The position numbers were made by a program, and so were the translations under genes. A stretch of DNA of 64,000 nt from JAGVSR01 sp963742405 (GTDB lineage Bacteria; Pseudomonadota; Alphaproteobacteria; Rhizobiales; Hyphomicrobiaceae), in contig CAVUMB010000007.1 of the NCBI GenBank assembly GCA_963742405.1, positions 744,001-808,000 on the forward strand, given 5' to 3'. Shown here in pieces: positions 16,222 through 26,161 of this stretch; the stretch's first letter is position 1, and every line of letters starts with the position of its first letter. The notes below the pieces were generated by a model. It saw nothing but the letters and a program-made list of their open reading frames with translations. It made no database searches and was not told the DNA's origin.

Positions 16222-18189
16222 TCATACTCCGATCTTGCCGCCGCCGATTTTCGTGATGGCAACGACCGAGGGTCGCGGCGGCTGCCCATCTTTGAAGTCG
16301 GGCCAACGCGTCGTCGGATTTTCGGTAGAGGCGGGGTTTGCTGGATCCTCGGATTCACCGGGGTGCTGAACGGCGACAAACAATGTTTCGAGATCGGGAG
16401 TGAAGTAAGGTCCGCACATTTCCGCCCCCGTTGGGCAGCGGAAAAACAAACGCGATGTTCCGCGCAATGCGCCCTCCGTCTCCAATGCGAATAGACCATC
16501 GGTGCGGCCGGTGACCTCGAGATTGTTGCCGTCAGTGGCAACCCACAAACGCCCGTCCGCATCCACAGCGCAGTTGTCGGGCATTCCAAACCAGCCGTTC
16601 TTGCTGGTCGCTGCATTGAAAGTCGCGCCAACTGCGGCAATCGACGGATCACCGCATTTGACCAGGATTTCCCACGCAAAGCCCGTTGCGGCATGATCGC
16701 CCTGATCGGGGGTGATCTCGATGATGTGGCCAAACCGGTTCTCCGGCCTCGGATTGGCCGCATCCGCATCCTTGGCCGACCGCTTGTCGTTGTTCGTCAG
16801 CATCACGTAAACCTTGCCCGTCTTCGGATTGACTTCCACGTCTTCCGGACGATCCATTTTCGTCGCGCCAAGTGCATCGGCTGCGAGGCGGGCATGGATG
16901 AGAATCTCTCCCTGATCGGCAAAACTCGACAGGTTTGGATTGCTTGCGGTGACCGGCAGCCATTCGCCCCGTCCCTTCGCATCAAAACGCGCCACGTACA
17001 GCGTGCCGGTATCGAGAAGATCCATGTTCGCCGCACGGTTGGCTGGATTGACCTTGCCCTCGGTCACGAACTTATAAACGTAGTCGAAGCGCTGATCGTC
17101 ACCCTGATAGATAACGAACCGGCCATCCGTGTTGACGATGTTGCCGGCGCCTTCGTGCTTGAAGCGTCCAAGCGCGGTCCGCTTCTTCGGAGTTGAATTC
17201 GGATCGAGGGGATCGATCTCGACCACCCAGCCGAAACGGTTGCATTCATTCGGTTCCTGTCCAATGTCAAATCGAGTATCGACGCGGCTCCAGGGGTAAT
17301 ACCCCTCGCCCACGCCGTAGCGCCGGAGTTGGACCGCCGACGGGTGTTTTTTAAGGGCTTCTTTGTTGGAAAAGTAAAAATTGAAATTCTCTTCGCACGT
17401 CAGCCACGTGCCCCATGGCGTCACGCCACCGGCGCAGTTGTTGAGCATCCCAAGCACGCGCGTACCCGACGGATCGCCAATCGTCTGCAGCAGTTGGTGT
17501 CCGGCCGCCGGTCCGGTCAACTGCATTGGCGTCTGCGCCGTGATGCGACGGGCGTACTTCGAATTCTCCACGACGCGCCAGCGTTCATCAACGCGCTTGA
17601 CCTCGATCACGGTGCCGCCGTGAGCAGCCATTGATGTGCGGATCTGCTCGTCGGACATGCTGTCGAGCTTGCCCTTGCGGGTCCACCCCAGAAGACCAAA
17701 GTACATGAGGTCGTCATTGGTGTATTCGTGGTTGACGACGAGCAGGCCGTGATCGGCGCGTCCTTCAAGCGGGATGAAGCCAATGAAGTCATTGTTGTAG
17801 CCGAACTGCCTGTCCTGGGCAGCAGCCGACGGTTCGGCAGGATTGAAGTCCGGCGCTCCCGAATGTACCGGATCGCCCCAGCGGATCAAAATATCGGCGT
17901 GATAGCCATCGGCGACATGATGGGTTGTGTCAGACCCCGCCTCGACTTCGGCGAAAACAAAGCTTGGCCTAACCCCATTTGCGGCGCCCACCGGCCGAGC
18001 GGCGGCAGCGAGTGCGAGCGGTGCGATCGTGCTGGTCATGACCGAAACAGCCAGGGCGCTGCGAATAAGATCGCGTCGCGACAAACGCTCGGCAATCACA
18101 TCTCCGATCGTGGCGTTTAGGGATGAGTTGGCCGGGGTATCCTCGTCGATGTCTATCGGCGGGTTGGCATGGTGTGAATTGGAAGTCAT
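16222..18189 (-). CDS. PhoX family phosphatase (DUF839)
   Basis: This is a 655-residue protein. A twin-arginine motif with a hydrophobic stretch (LSRRDLIRSALAVSVMTS, residues about 35-60) precedes the mature domain. The PhoX/DUF839 signatures FIPLEGRADHGLLVVNHEYT, CAGGVTPWGTWLTCEENFNF and GRFKHEGAGNIVNTDGRFVI are present, with MDRPEDVEVNPKTGKVYVML and WFGMPDNCAVDADGRLWVAT further on. PhoX enzymes are periplasmic Ca/Fe-dependent alkaline phosphatases. The 34 residues before the RR motif make the signal sequence unusually long, so the true start may be downstream. It converges with the L,D-transpeptidase gene. Confidence 0.88.
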   Translation of the reverse strand: MTSNSHHANPPIDIDEDTPANSSLNATIGDVIAERLSRRDLIRSALAVSVMTSTIAPLALAAAARPVGAANGVRPSFVFAEVEAGSDTTHHVADGYHADILIRWGDPVHSGAPDFNPAEPSAAAQDRQFGYNNDFIGFIPLEGRADHGLLVVNHEYTNDDLMYFGLLGWTRKGKLDSMSDEQIRTSMAAHGGTVIEVKRVDERWRVVENSKYARRITAQTPMQLTGPAAGHQLLQTIGDPSGTRVLGMLNNCAGGVTPWGTWLTCEENFNFYFSNKEALKKHPSAVQLRRYGVGEGYYPWSRVDTRFDIGQEPNECNRFGWVVEIDPLDPNSTPKKRTALGRFKHEGAGNIVNTDGRFVIYQGDDQRFDYVYKFVTEGKVNPANRAANMDLLDTGTLYVARFDAKGRGEWLPVTASNPNLSSFADQGEILIHARLAADALGATKMDRPEDVEVNPKTGKVYVMLTNNDKRSAKDADAANPRPENRFGHIIEITPDQGDHAATGFAWEILVKCGDPSIAAVGATFNAATSKNGWFGMPDNCAVDADGRLWVATDGNNLEVTGRTDGLFALETEGALRGTSRLFFRCPTGAEMCGPYFTPDLETLFVAVQHPGESEDPANPASTENPTTRWPDFKDGQPPRPSVVAITKIGGGKIGV

Positions 18190-18291
18190 GGCTGTCTACG
18201 CTCCGGCCGCAGCGACGTGCGCTCGTGAGATAGTCCTTCGGCTTGACGCGCGTGTGAACGCACCGAAAGCTCGCAGTGCCGCCGCTAAATA

Positions 18292-18747
18292 TTAGTTCCG
18301 CTCCTCTGGAAGAACGGGCAGCGCGAAAACCTGGATGCCTTCCGCGTCGAGTTCGGCAACTTCATCCGACGTTGCCTCGCCATGTATCCCTCGTTCCGGA
18401 CTTTCGGAGTAATGGATGCGGCGTGCTTCTTCGGCGAATTGCGGGCCAACGTATTCAGAGCGCTTTTCAACTTCTGCCCGTATCTTATGAACGATATCGG
18501 CAATCGACGGCGGTACGTAGGCGTGCGTCGTCGTCGCCGGTCCGGGCGTTGGCCGGTTCGGGATCGGGTCTGGCCGAGCCGACCGCATCGAAACCGCCGG
18601 AGCCATCAAGGCCTTCTGCACCTGATGAGTTCCGCACGAAGGGCAGCTAACCAAATCATTGGCGCTCTGAACATCGAAAGCGCTACTGTTCTGGAACCAG
18701 CCCTCAAACTCGTGTCCGGTTTCACAGATGAGACTGTACTTGATCAT
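18292..18747 (-). CDS. DUF1178 family protein
   Basis: This 151-residue protein starts MIKYSLICETGHEFEGWFQN. It has a short metal-ribbon-like region, with Cys in the first strand and CPSCG in NDLVSCPSCGTHQVQKALMA, followed by a disordered middle and a conserved C-terminal helix (ADIVHKIRAEVEKRSEYVGP, then FAEEARRIHYSESPERGIHG). This matches DUF1178, found in alpha- and betaproteobacteria; function is unknown. ATG 18747 overlaps the nitrilase stop by four bases, so the two are translationally coupled. The longer upstream-open frame lies within the nitrilase gene. Confidence 0.88.
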   Translation of the reverse strand: MIKYSLICETGHEFEGWFQNSSAFDVQSANDLVSCPSCGTHQVQKALMAPAVSMRSARPDPIPNRPTPGPATTTHAYVPPSIADIVHKIRAEVEKRSEYVGPQFAEEARRIHYSESPERGIHGEATSDEVAELDAEGIQVFALPVLPEERN

Positions 18748-19598
18748 GCTCCGCTCCGGCTCGCGACGGTGAAGGGGCGATCGTGGCCCAAAGAGGGTAC
18801 GCGTTTGCGCGCCTCCTCGATTGCTTGCAAGTCTACGTCGGCCGAGATGACCCCAGGCTGAACGCCGCCCTCTGCCAGAATTTGACCCCACGGTGAGATG
18901 ATGAGGCTATGGCCATAGGTGTCGCGTCCGTGCTCGTGCCGCCCACCTTGAGCGGCGGCGAAAACGTAGCACTGGCATTCGATGGCCCGCGCCCGCAGCA
19001 GCGTGTGCCAGTGGGCTTCTCCTGTCACCTTGGTAAATGCCGCCGGGATGGCCAGGAACACTGCTCCCGACTTTGCCAAGGCTCGGTACAGATGTGGAAA
19101 ACGAAGATCGTAGCAGATCGATAGGCCAAGTCCGCCCCACGGCAGCGCGGCCACCACGGCCCGGTCGCCCGGGCGATAATTCTTACTTTCCCGGTAGCTC
19201 TCCCCTCCCGGTAGATCGACGTCGAACATGTGGATTTTATCGTAGGTCGCCGCAATCGCGCCGTCCGGTGTCAGCACATAGGCCCGGTTGGCGATCTTGT
19301 CGGGTGCGACTTTGACGGCCATCGAGCCAATATGCAGCCAAATTTTCAATTCCGCTGCCAGATTACGGAACGCTTGTAAGGCCCGGTTGGAATCTTCCGG
19401 TTCGACGGCCGCAAACAGCCTGGCGCTTTCCAATTCCATCAGTGTGGTCACTTCCGGCGTCTGGACATAGTGCGCCCCGCCGGCTGCCGCTGCACGGATC
19501 AGACGTTCCGCTTCGACGACGTTCCTGTCGACGTCCCGGCCGGAGCAGAGTTGCACGAGAGCGGCCCTGAACGTCCGGCCGGAAACAGGGTCTGCCAT
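18744..19598 (-). CDS. Carbon-nitrogen hydrolase (Nit1-like nitrilase)
   Basis: This 284-residue nitrilase-fold hydrolase has its catalytic triad visible: Glu in YVQTPEVTTLMELES, Lys in TYDKIHMFDVDLPGGESYRE and Cys in GLGLSICYDLRFPHLYRAL. The Cys context and YRES pattern match the Nit1/NitFhit branch, now known as deaminated-glutathione amidases. It probably repairs or clears deaminated glutathione in the cytoplasm, and a glutaredoxin gene lies directly upstream. ATG 19598 was chosen because the family usually starts just before the first strand (RTFRAALVQLCSG). No strong ribosome-binding site was seen. Confidence 0.85.
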   Translation of the reverse strand: MADPVSGRTFRAALVQLCSGRDVDRNVVEAERLIRAAAAGGAHYVQTPEVTTLMELESARLFAAVEPEDSNRALQAFRNLAAELKIWLHIGSMAVKVAPDKIANRAYVLTPDGAIAATYDKIHMFDVDLPGGESYRESKNYRPGDRAVVAALPWGGLGLSICYDLRFPHLYRALAKSGAVFLAIPAAFTKVTGEAHWHTLLRARAIECQCYVFAAAQGGRHEHGRDTYGHSLIISPWGQILAEGGVQPGVISADVDLQAIEEARKRVPSLGHDRPFTVASRSGA

Positions 19599-19659
19599 GG
19601 GGTGCTGGTTCTTTTTTGAACGCGCGCACAAGCACGCGATTACGGGTTAGGTCGGGCGG

Positions 19660-19914
19660 TCATGCCGCGAGCAATTGATCGAGCTTTCCGCTGCGGTCCA
19701 AGGCATGCAGATCGTCACAACCCCCGACATGGGTTTCACCAATCCAGATCTGCGGTACCGTCGCTTGCCCTGCTTTCGAGGCCATCTCCGAGCGTCGCGA
19801 CGCATTGCCGGTCACGTCGATTTCCTCAAACGTTGTGCCCTTGGTCCGAAGAAGCTCTTTCGCCAAATGGCAGTAAGGGCAGTAGGACGCCGTGTAGATA
19901 ACGACTTTTTTCAT
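19660..19914 (-). CDS. grxC: Glutaredoxin 3
   Basis: This is an 84-residue thioredoxin-fold protein with the dithiol active site CPYC in MKKVVIYTASYCPYCHLAKE, the cis-Pro motif TVPQIWIGETHVGGCDDLHA, and a C-terminal helix ending LDQLLAA. Glutaredoxins reduce disulfides with glutathione. The start was set at ATG 19914, directly before the first strand; the upstream extension is not conserved in the family. It lies between comF and the nitrilase on the same strand and may share their transcript. Confidence 0.92.
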   Translation of the reverse strand: MKKVVIYTASYCPYCHLAKELLRTKGTTFEEIDVTGNASRRSEMASKAGQATVPQIWIGETHVGGCDDLHALDRSGKLDQLLAA

Positions 19915-20022
19915 CGCCCGCGGCCCTCCGACCCTGGTTGAAGTCAACATCATAGGTCCGCGGCGCCATTCATTCAAAGGCCAGGGATGCCGCAGTCTGC
20001 GTTGCCCACTGAATTGGGTGCC

Positions 20023-20826
20023 TCAATCGCCAAGGCCGTCGCCCGTAACGAGCGCCAGCGTCAGTACGGCCACGCTATCCGCCCCAGCCCGGCGCAGCGC
20101 CCGCGTCGCAGCGCAAACCGTGGCCCCGGTGGTCAAAACGTCGTCAATGAGGACGATTCGGCGGCCGTCGATCCGGTCACGGCGGTTTTCCCTTACCGCG
20201 AAGGCGCCCCGCACGTTAGCCTCACGATCTGACCGGCTAAGCCCCAACTGTGAAGCAGTTGATCGCATTCGGATGAGCGACAAGGCATCCATGGGCAACC
20301 CGGACTTTCGCGCAATGTCTCCACTCAGTCGCGCCGATTGGTTGAACCGTCTCCGGAGCAAGCGGCTACGGCTAAGCGGCACCGGCACGATCAGGTCCGA
20401 CTGCGCCAGGACATCTCGGCCAGCATCCATCAGCCATGTGCCCATTAGCCCGACAAGATCATCGCGGTCGTGAAACTTGAGATCGTGGATCAACCGTCGC
20501 ATGATGCCGGAATAGTGCGCCGCCGCCCGCGCTCTGTCATAGACTGGCGGATCAGCCATGGCCGCCGCCGACAGCGAGACTTCCCCGGTCGCGAACGGTA
20601 AGGGGATGCCAAGTTTGTCGCAAATCGGCGGCCGAATGAAGTCGATGCCGCTCCAGCATGTCGCGCACAACGTATCGTGCGCTGTCATCGGCTCGCGACA
20701 ACTGAGACAGACCGGCGGGAGGATGAGATCGGACAAACCCGACCAAGCCCGTCGCAGCCGGGCGCGCAGCCGCGGACGCGTGGACGAGGAAACGGCATCG
20801 TCAGTTTTGAAATCCCGCGACGGCAT
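20023..20826 (-). CDS. comF: ComF family protein (phosphoribosyltransferase fold)
   Basis: This is a 267-residue protein. The N-terminal double zinc-ribbon carries LPPVCLSCREPMTAHDTLCA and TCWSGIDFI (four Cys), followed by PPICDKLGIPLPF. The C-terminal type I phosphoribosyltransferase domain ends with the PRPP-binding motif RIVLIDDVLTTGATVCAATR. ComF homologues take part in DNA uptake or recombination-linked processes in naturally competent bacteria; in most proteobacteria the role is not defined. It is divergent from the methyltransferase gene at 20883. Confidence 0.9.
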   Translation of the reverse strand: MPSRDFKTDDAVSSSTRPRLRARLRRAWSGLSDLILPPVCLSCREPMTAHDTLCATCWSGIDFIRPPICDKLGIPLPFATGEVSLSAAAMADPPVYDRARAAAHYSGIMRRLIHDLKFHDRDDLVGLMGTWLMDAGRDVLAQSDLIVPVPLSRSRLLRRRFNQSARLSGDIARKSGLPMDALSLIRMRSTASQLGLSRSDREANVRGAFAVRENRRDRIDGRRIVLIDDVLTTGATVCAATRALRRAGADSVAVLTLALVTGDGLGD

Positions 20827-20882
20827 GCCCTATACTAGAAGCAACTGCTGCCCGAAGCGAGAGGCGAAGGATCGGACCTGGA

Positions 20883-21785
20883 ATGAGCGATCTGCCGAAG
20901 ATCTTCGATCGTTCCTTGTTGCGGGATCGCCGTCGTCGCGCCGCGGCGGGGATGCAAAACCACGCATTTTTGCTCGAGCGCTTTCGCGACGACGTTGTGG
21001 AGCGTCTGGCGCTGATCCAGCGCAATTTCTCCAATGCGCTCGTCGTTGGAGCGCAAGGTCCCGCGATCGGTGACGCACTTGCCCTTTGCGGGCTGAAGCG
21101 TGTCGTCGCCATGGACACAATACCCGATTTGCTTCCGCCAAACGGATGGGCTGTCATTGGCGACGAGGAAGCGCTCCCGTTCGCAGCTGCAACTTTCGAT
21201 CTCATCATTGCGCCACTCACGCTGCAGTTGGTCAATGATCTGCCCGGAGCACTTCTCCAGATAAGCCGCTGCCTGCAGCCGGATGGCCTGTTCATCGGCG
21301 CTGTGTTGGGCGGCGCCACGTTACACGAGTTGCGCCGTGCGTGGCTGGAGGCGGAAGCGGAAATCACCGACGGCGCGTCTCCGAGGGTCGCTCCGTTTGC
21401 CGACGTCCGCGATCTCGGCGGGCTGCTCCAGCGCGCCGGGTTCGCATTGCCCGTGGTCGACAGCGACGCCGTGCGTGTGCGCTATGCGAGTGCTCTCGCG
21501 TTGATGCAGGATTTGCGCGGCATGGGTGCTGGAAATGTCCTCTCCGCTCGGCGCCGGGTGCCCGTTACCCGGCGCCTCCTCATGCGCGCGTGCGAGATTT
21601 ACGCCGAGCGGTTTGCCGATGCCGACGGTCGGGTTGCGGCGACATTCGAAGTGCTGGTGATGACGGCGTGGGCGCCCCATGAAAGCCAGCAAAAGCCGCT
21701 CAAGCCCGGTTCGGCGACGGCGCGACTGGCCGATGCTCTAGGCACCACGGAAGCGCGGCTTCCGCGTTCAACGGAGACGCGCTGA
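20883..21785 (+). CDS. SAM-dependent methyltransferase-fold protein, NDUFAF5-like
   Basis: This 300-residue protein starts MSDLPKIFDRSLLRDRRRRA and has a Rossmann methyltransferase core with the late motif FDLIIAPLTLQLVNDLPGAL and LDGLFIGAVLGG-like segment. The sequence and length fit the NDUFAF5 group of alphaproteobacteria and mitochondria, which hydroxylates an arginine of a complex I subunit in eukaryotes. These are often labelled BioC by similarity, but here a BioZ-type biotin operon makes a BioC role unnecessary. It is divergent from comF with a 56-base gap. Confidence 0.75.
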   Translation: MSDLPKIFDRSLLRDRRRRAAAGMQNHAFLLERFRDDVVERLALIQRNFSNALVVGAQGPAIGDALALCGLKRVVAMDTIPDLLPPNGWAVIGDEEALPFAAATFDLIIAPLTLQLVNDLPGALLQISRCLQPDGLFIGAVLGGATLHELRRAWLEAEAEITDGASPRVAPFADVRDLGGLLQRAGFALPVVDSDAVRVRYASALALMQDLRGMGAGNVLSARRRVPVTRRLLMRACEIYAERFADADGRVAATFEVLVMTAWAPHESQQKPLKPGSATARLADALGTTEARLPRSTETR

Positions 21786-21851
21786 AGGGCTGGCGAAGCT
21801 GCGGCAATCGGTTAGGTTCATCAAAACTGGCAACTGAGAAGGACGTGACCG

Positions 21852-22821
21852 TTGAGCGAGACGCGCGGCCCGCCGCAACGCCCTTTCGACGCAATTATGC
21901 TGAATGTCGGCGACGGACATTGGCTTTACGTCGAACAATGCGGCCGCAGCGATGGCATCCCCGCAGTTTTCTTGCACGGTGGACCGGGTAGTGGCTCGCA
22001 GCACGCGCACCGCGATCTGTTCGATCCGCGACCGATTTCACGCGTTTCTCTTCGATCAGCGCGGCGCTGGCCGGAGCCATCCGTATTTGTCCTGTACAGC
22101 CAACACGATGGCGCATCAGATCGCCGATATTGAGCGCATCCGAAACCACTTCGGCGTTGAGCGGTGGATCGTCGTCGGCGGCTCCTGGGGTTCGACCTTG
22201 GGCCTCGCTTACGCCGAGCAGCATCCCGAACGGGTCGCTGGATTGGTCTTGCGCGCGATCTTCTTGGGTACTGATGAGGAAATTCAATGGGCCTTCGTTG
22301 ACGGACCACAGCGTTTTCGGCCGGAACTCTACAAAGCGTTTTTACATGAACTGCCGGTCGCCGAGCGCGATGACCCACTCCGAGCCTATGTAGCGCGCCT
22401 GCGCGATCCCGATCCAGCCACCTACGGCCCAGCCGCGCAAGTCTGGAACGCCTACGAACGCGCTCTGTCGGAGCTTCTTCCGGCCTCGACCGGACTGCCG
22501 GACCGCACAGTGTCCAAGACCGGTCGCATCGCGCCGACCCCGATTTTGGAAGCCCACTATATCGCCCATAACTTTTTCATGAAACCGGGTCAGCTGCTTG
22601 ACGAGGCCTGGCGCCTCAGCGGCATACCCGGTGTGTTGATCCAGGGACGCTACGATTTGCTTTGTCCGCCGGCAGCCGCGGAATCCATGGCCACGGCCTG
22701 GGGCAACCAGTGCCGCCTGCGGTACATCGAACGCGCGGGCCACGCCATGACAGAGCCCGGCATTTTCGAAGCGCTGCGCGAGGGTGTGAACACGATTGCC
22801 GACCAGACGTTCGGCCGTTGA
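21852..22821 (+). pseudogene. pip: Proline iminopeptidase, frameshifted
   Basis: Two frames together encode an alpha/beta hydrolase of about 320 residues. The first (TTG 21852, preceded by GAGAAGG) gives MLNVGDGHWLYVEQCGRSDG and AVFLHGGPGSGSQHAHRDLF. At about 22020-22035 the frame must drop one base, most simply a C in CGACCGATTT, to continue with FHAFLFDQRGAGRSHPYL, VVGGSWGSTLGLAYAEQHPE (nucleophile Ser), the Asp region VLIQGRYDLLCPP and the His region YIERAGHAMTEP. These are the hallmarks of proline iminopeptidase, which removes N-terminal proline. All catalytic residues remain, so sequencing error is likely. Confidence 0.8.
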
Positions 22822-22824
22822 CCC

Positions 22825-23772
22825 TCAACGGTCGCGCTTGGCTAGCGGATGGTGCTCGAAAACGATTTTCTTCAGGCGTTCTTCGAGAACGTGCGTATAG
22901 ATTTCGGTTGTCGAGATATCGGCATGCCCGAGCAATTGCTGCACGGTGCGCAGGTCCGCGCCACGGTCGAGCAGATGGCTGGCAAATGCGTGCCGCAGCA
23001 CATGTGGCGACACGCGATCGGCATCGAGCGATGCGGCCTCCGCGCAAGCTTTCAGATCGAGCGCGAAGCCCTGACGGGTGACATGCCCTTCCGCTCCGCG
23101 TGACGGAAAAAGCCAGCGCGTCGCCAGCATCGGCGCCAATTGATCGCTCGGCGAACTCCCCAGCGACAGATAGCGGTCGAGAGCTTTGCGCGCCGCTGAA
23201 TTGAGCGGCACAAGCCGCTCTCGCCCGCCTTTACCTCTAATCGTTAACACACGCGGGTCGCCGTTCAGGACGCTACGTGGCAGCGAAACTAATTCAGAGA
23301 CGCGCATACCGGTCGCATAAAGGAGTTCAAGCAGCGCGTGAAACCGCACGGCGCGGGCAAGCTCACGCCCGCTTCTACCCTCGGTCGCCACTGTGGCCGT
23401 TTGCATCAACCGGTCCACTTCGGCGACCGATAGTATCTTGGGTAACGGGCGTCCGAGCTTCGGGGCCTTCGCGCCGGATGCTGGATTGTCGCCAACCGCT
23501 CCTTCAGCTTCGAGAAACTTATAAAGTTGCCGAACAGCGGAAAGACGCCGCGCCCGCGACGCCGGCGCAAGACCGGCCCGTCCAAGATGCTCCAGGTAAG
23601 CTGCAATGTCGTTGCGCACCGCCATGCGCAGTCCGGCCGTGCGGTCGCTCATAAACTCCGAGAAATCTTCAAGATCGCGCCGATAGGCGTCGAGAGTGTT
23701 GTGCGAGGCACCTCTCTCCGAGGCGAGCATCTCTAAAAAATTTGCGATGTCATGGGGGTTGGTTGCTGTCAT
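22825..23772 (-). CDS. xerD: Tyrosine recombinase XerD
   Basis: This is a 315-residue tyrosine recombinase. The N-terminal core-binding domain starts IANFLEMLASERGASHNTLD. The catalytic domain has the first Arg in LLYATGMRVSELVSLPRS, His-x-x-Arg in VSPHVLRHAFASHLLDRG, and the second His and Tyr in QQLLGHADISTTEIYTHV. XerD acts with XerC at dif to resolve chromosome dimers. Context is that of a chromosomal housekeeping gene and no integrase-associated element is present: its neighbours are a peptidase and an exported protein gene, followed by aroK/aroB. Confidence 0.92.
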   Translation of the reverse strand: MTATNPHDIANFLEMLASERGASHNTLDAYRRDLEDFSEFMSDRTAGLRMAVRNDIAAYLEHLGRAGLAPASRARRLSAVRQLYKFLEAEGAVGDNPASGAKAPKLGRPLPKILSVAEVDRLMQTATVATEGRSGRELARAVRFHALLELLYATGMRVSELVSLPRSVLNGDPRVLTIRGKGGRERLVPLNSAARKALDRYLSLGSSPSDQLAPMLATRWLFPSRGAEGHVTRQGFALDLKACAEAASLDADRVSPHVLRHAFASHLLDRGADLRTVQQLLGHADISTTEIYTHVLEERLKKIVFEHHPLAKRDR

Positions 23773-23775
23773 GCG

Positions 23776-25774
23776 TCAGCCTGACGACCGTGGCCAGCCC
23801 ATGAATAAGGCTTCCAGTGCCAGAGCGCGCGCGTCCGCTTCGAGCCCGGCGCTCCGCAGCGCGCGGATGGTATCGCCCAGCGAAATGATGTGCGCGCCTT
23901 CGGCGCCATTCGGTCCGAGCGCCTGCATGGCGAGCAACACCGTGTGGCCGAACTCTTTTTTCTTCGCGGATTCCGACAACGCGGTCAGGACGCCGGTGTC
24001 TGGCAGAAATCCAGAGTTAGGCTGCTCCGTCCGGCTTGCCAGATCCCAAAGCGGAATGGGCACCTGGATTTGCAACGCATCGAGCACTGTGGCCAGCCGA
24101 TGCAATTGATCGGGGGAAAATCGACCGTGCGCGGCCAGTCCTTCCAGCGCAGCCAAATGCCGGGACCGTCCCTCACTCATCGATGGATCCGCGACGTCGG
24201 CGAGCGCGAGCCAATGAGCATAATCCGTTCGACCGGCCGCCCCGACCGTCCCCGAAAGAGTTCGCAGGAGCATCCAACGTGTCGCCGAACTCAGCCCATT
24301 GACGCGCACCGGCGAAATTGCCGGAAGCGATGGCCGTTTCAATCGCCGTCTCGGTAAACCACCCGATTTCCGGCACGCGCTGAATAGATGCCGCGGCCGG
24401 GGCCATAATCTGCAATCCGGGCCAGTAAAGCCCTGCCCGCCGCGCCTCATCAAGGAACGACCGGATCAGTCGCGCTTTCTTTAACAGCGTGATCTCGTCT
24501 TCGGCCGACTGGAACAGTGCCGCACGGCGCACCGCGGCTGCCATCGGTCCACCGTTGCTGACATCTCCGCCGGTAAAACTGCGATAAGCCTGTGCCAGAT
24601 CGGCCGCCGTGATCGCATTCAATTGCGCCGCGTGCTCGGCTGCGGCAAGCCGCATTGCAGGTTCCGTCTTCGTGTCACGCGAGATCAGCGCCGACAGATC
24701 CGGACCTGCCGTCTCGACCAGCATGCCCGCGTCAACGGGACCACCGAGTTCAAGAATACGCCAGTCGATCGGTCCAACTTTCTGCCCCTTACGAACGACG
24801 GGTTTTGCACCCGTTGCGATGGCATCGATGGCATCCAGGCCGGCGCTGTCCTCAACGCCCTCGTCGCGAGCCAGTGCGACCTGCAACTGAGCCGACTCCC
24901 GCTTTTCTGCAATGGCTGCGCAGTAGGCGCGCACCAGGAGCGACGAGCCCTTCAGGGACGCTGGCAACGGTCCCTGCGCGGCGTTCATTGCCGCCACCAC
25001 CGCGCAACCAGCATCACTGTCACCGCGTGCAATGGACGTGCGCGCGGCGAGCACCGCAAGGACCGGGTCGGATCCAGCCGACGGTTGCTGATCAAGGAGC
25101 CGCTGCGCTTCGTCAATGAGTCCAGACCGCTCCAACGCGTCGACACGAATGGCAGTCAAACGCAGATCGGCAGCGCCACTTTGCGTCAGCGGCACCGCCG
25201 AAGTCAGGAGGCGCCGGAAAAGCGCGTGCAAGGTGGGCGAACGAGGGGGGACGTCGAGCTTTAAAACCGCTACTTCGAACGCCTCGGGTGTCAGGCCCTG
25301 CCAGAGGTCAAGTGGTGGTCCCAGCCCATTCGCGGTCATTGCAGGCGCGGAATCATTCCGCATCACCGTCCGTGTCGTAGCACCGGGATCTGAGCGCGGT
25401 GGCTGTCCATCTGATCCGCCCGGCCCAGAAGTCGATGACGAACCAAACCTGGGCGGCACGTCACGACCATCGGCTGGCGGGAATCCGGCGGGTCCAGGGT
25501 TAACCGCCGCGGCTGGCGGCGCGGGTTCGGCTTCGATCGGCGCCAAAGTCTCCCGTTCGATCGGCCCGGCAGCCGCAGCAGCGCCGGCTGGAAGTCCACT
25601 CGGCGCGATGATGTCGTCGCCCGCTATCGGCTCTGCGGGGCGGCTTTTGCTGGCCGCAGGCCGCGTTGTTTCGGGATCGTCGAACGGGCCCGGGATACCA
25701 CCAGCCACGGCCGGCAATGCCACACAAGCGGCAATCAGGGAAAGGCTCAGTCGCGAGCGATATTGGCAGCGCAT
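23776..25774 (-). pseudogene. Large exported hypothetical protein, frameshifted
   Basis: Two frames join into one protein of about 660 residues. The 5' part (ATG 25774) has a signal peptide (LSLSLIAACVALPAVAG), a Pro/Ala/Gly-rich disordered stretch to about residue 150, then an all-helical region (AFEVAVLKLDVPPRSPTLHA, LERSGLIDEAQRLLDQQ) that looks like alpha-solenoid repeats. It continues to GNFAGARQWAEFGD; from about 24285-24305 the other frame continues with SSATRWMLLRTLSGTVG to the stop at 23776. Dropping one G of a GGG restores the frame. Genes of this type commonly sit next to xerD and aroK in Hyphomicrobiales; function is unknown. Confidence 0.65.
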
Positions 25775-25787
25775 GGGCGCGTGAGGT

Positions 25788-25934
25788 TCACTCTTTGCGG
25801 ATCTTCACACCGGGGACGACTTTGACCTCTTCCCTTTGAACGGGCTCGTACTTTGTCGCCAGAAACCACATCCCGGCCGTGAACAGGCCGACGAAGGCAA
25901 CAACGACGAACAGGAACCGGAAAAGACTTGGCAT
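25788..25934 (-). CDS. Small single-membrane-segment protein
   Basis: This 48-residue protein begins MPSLFRFLFVVVAFVGLFTA and forms one transmembrane helix (residues about 6-27), followed by a short polar tail rich in E, K and V (KYEPVQREEVKVVPGVKIRK). ATG 25934 was chosen because the longer upstream-open frame has no family character. It lies 13 bases upstream of the large exported protein gene on the same strand and is divergent from aroK, an arrangement I recall in related genomes. Function is unknown. Confidence 0.65.
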   Translation of the reverse strand: MPSLFRFLFVVVAFVGLFTAGMWFLATKYEPVQREEVKVVPGVKIRKE

Positions 25935-26161
25935 GTCGGATCGCACGTCCCCTTTCAGTACTGTCCCTTCAAGTTGGCGCCAATGTGTTCGCTGGACGCC
26001 GAGGACGGTAACCGAAGCTGAGCGATTGCGCCAACCGGCACAGTTCCCGATGTGACATTTGAAATCCGGTCCCCGATGAGCAATACACGGATGCAGAAGC
26101 ATACGAGCTACAATCACCAGGATTGTTTGCATGATTCGGGGGTGAGAGGCTGTCGGGCATC

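Noticed and set aside
20883..21785. BioC (malonyl-ACP methyltransferase) for the methyltransferase gene
   Set aside because: Sequence layout fits the NDUFAF5-like group, and the biotin operon here uses BioZ, so no BioC is needed.
22825..23772. Phage or integron integrase for the tyrosine recombinase
   Set aside because: Sequence and chromosomal context fit XerD, and no attachment site or other mobile genes are present.
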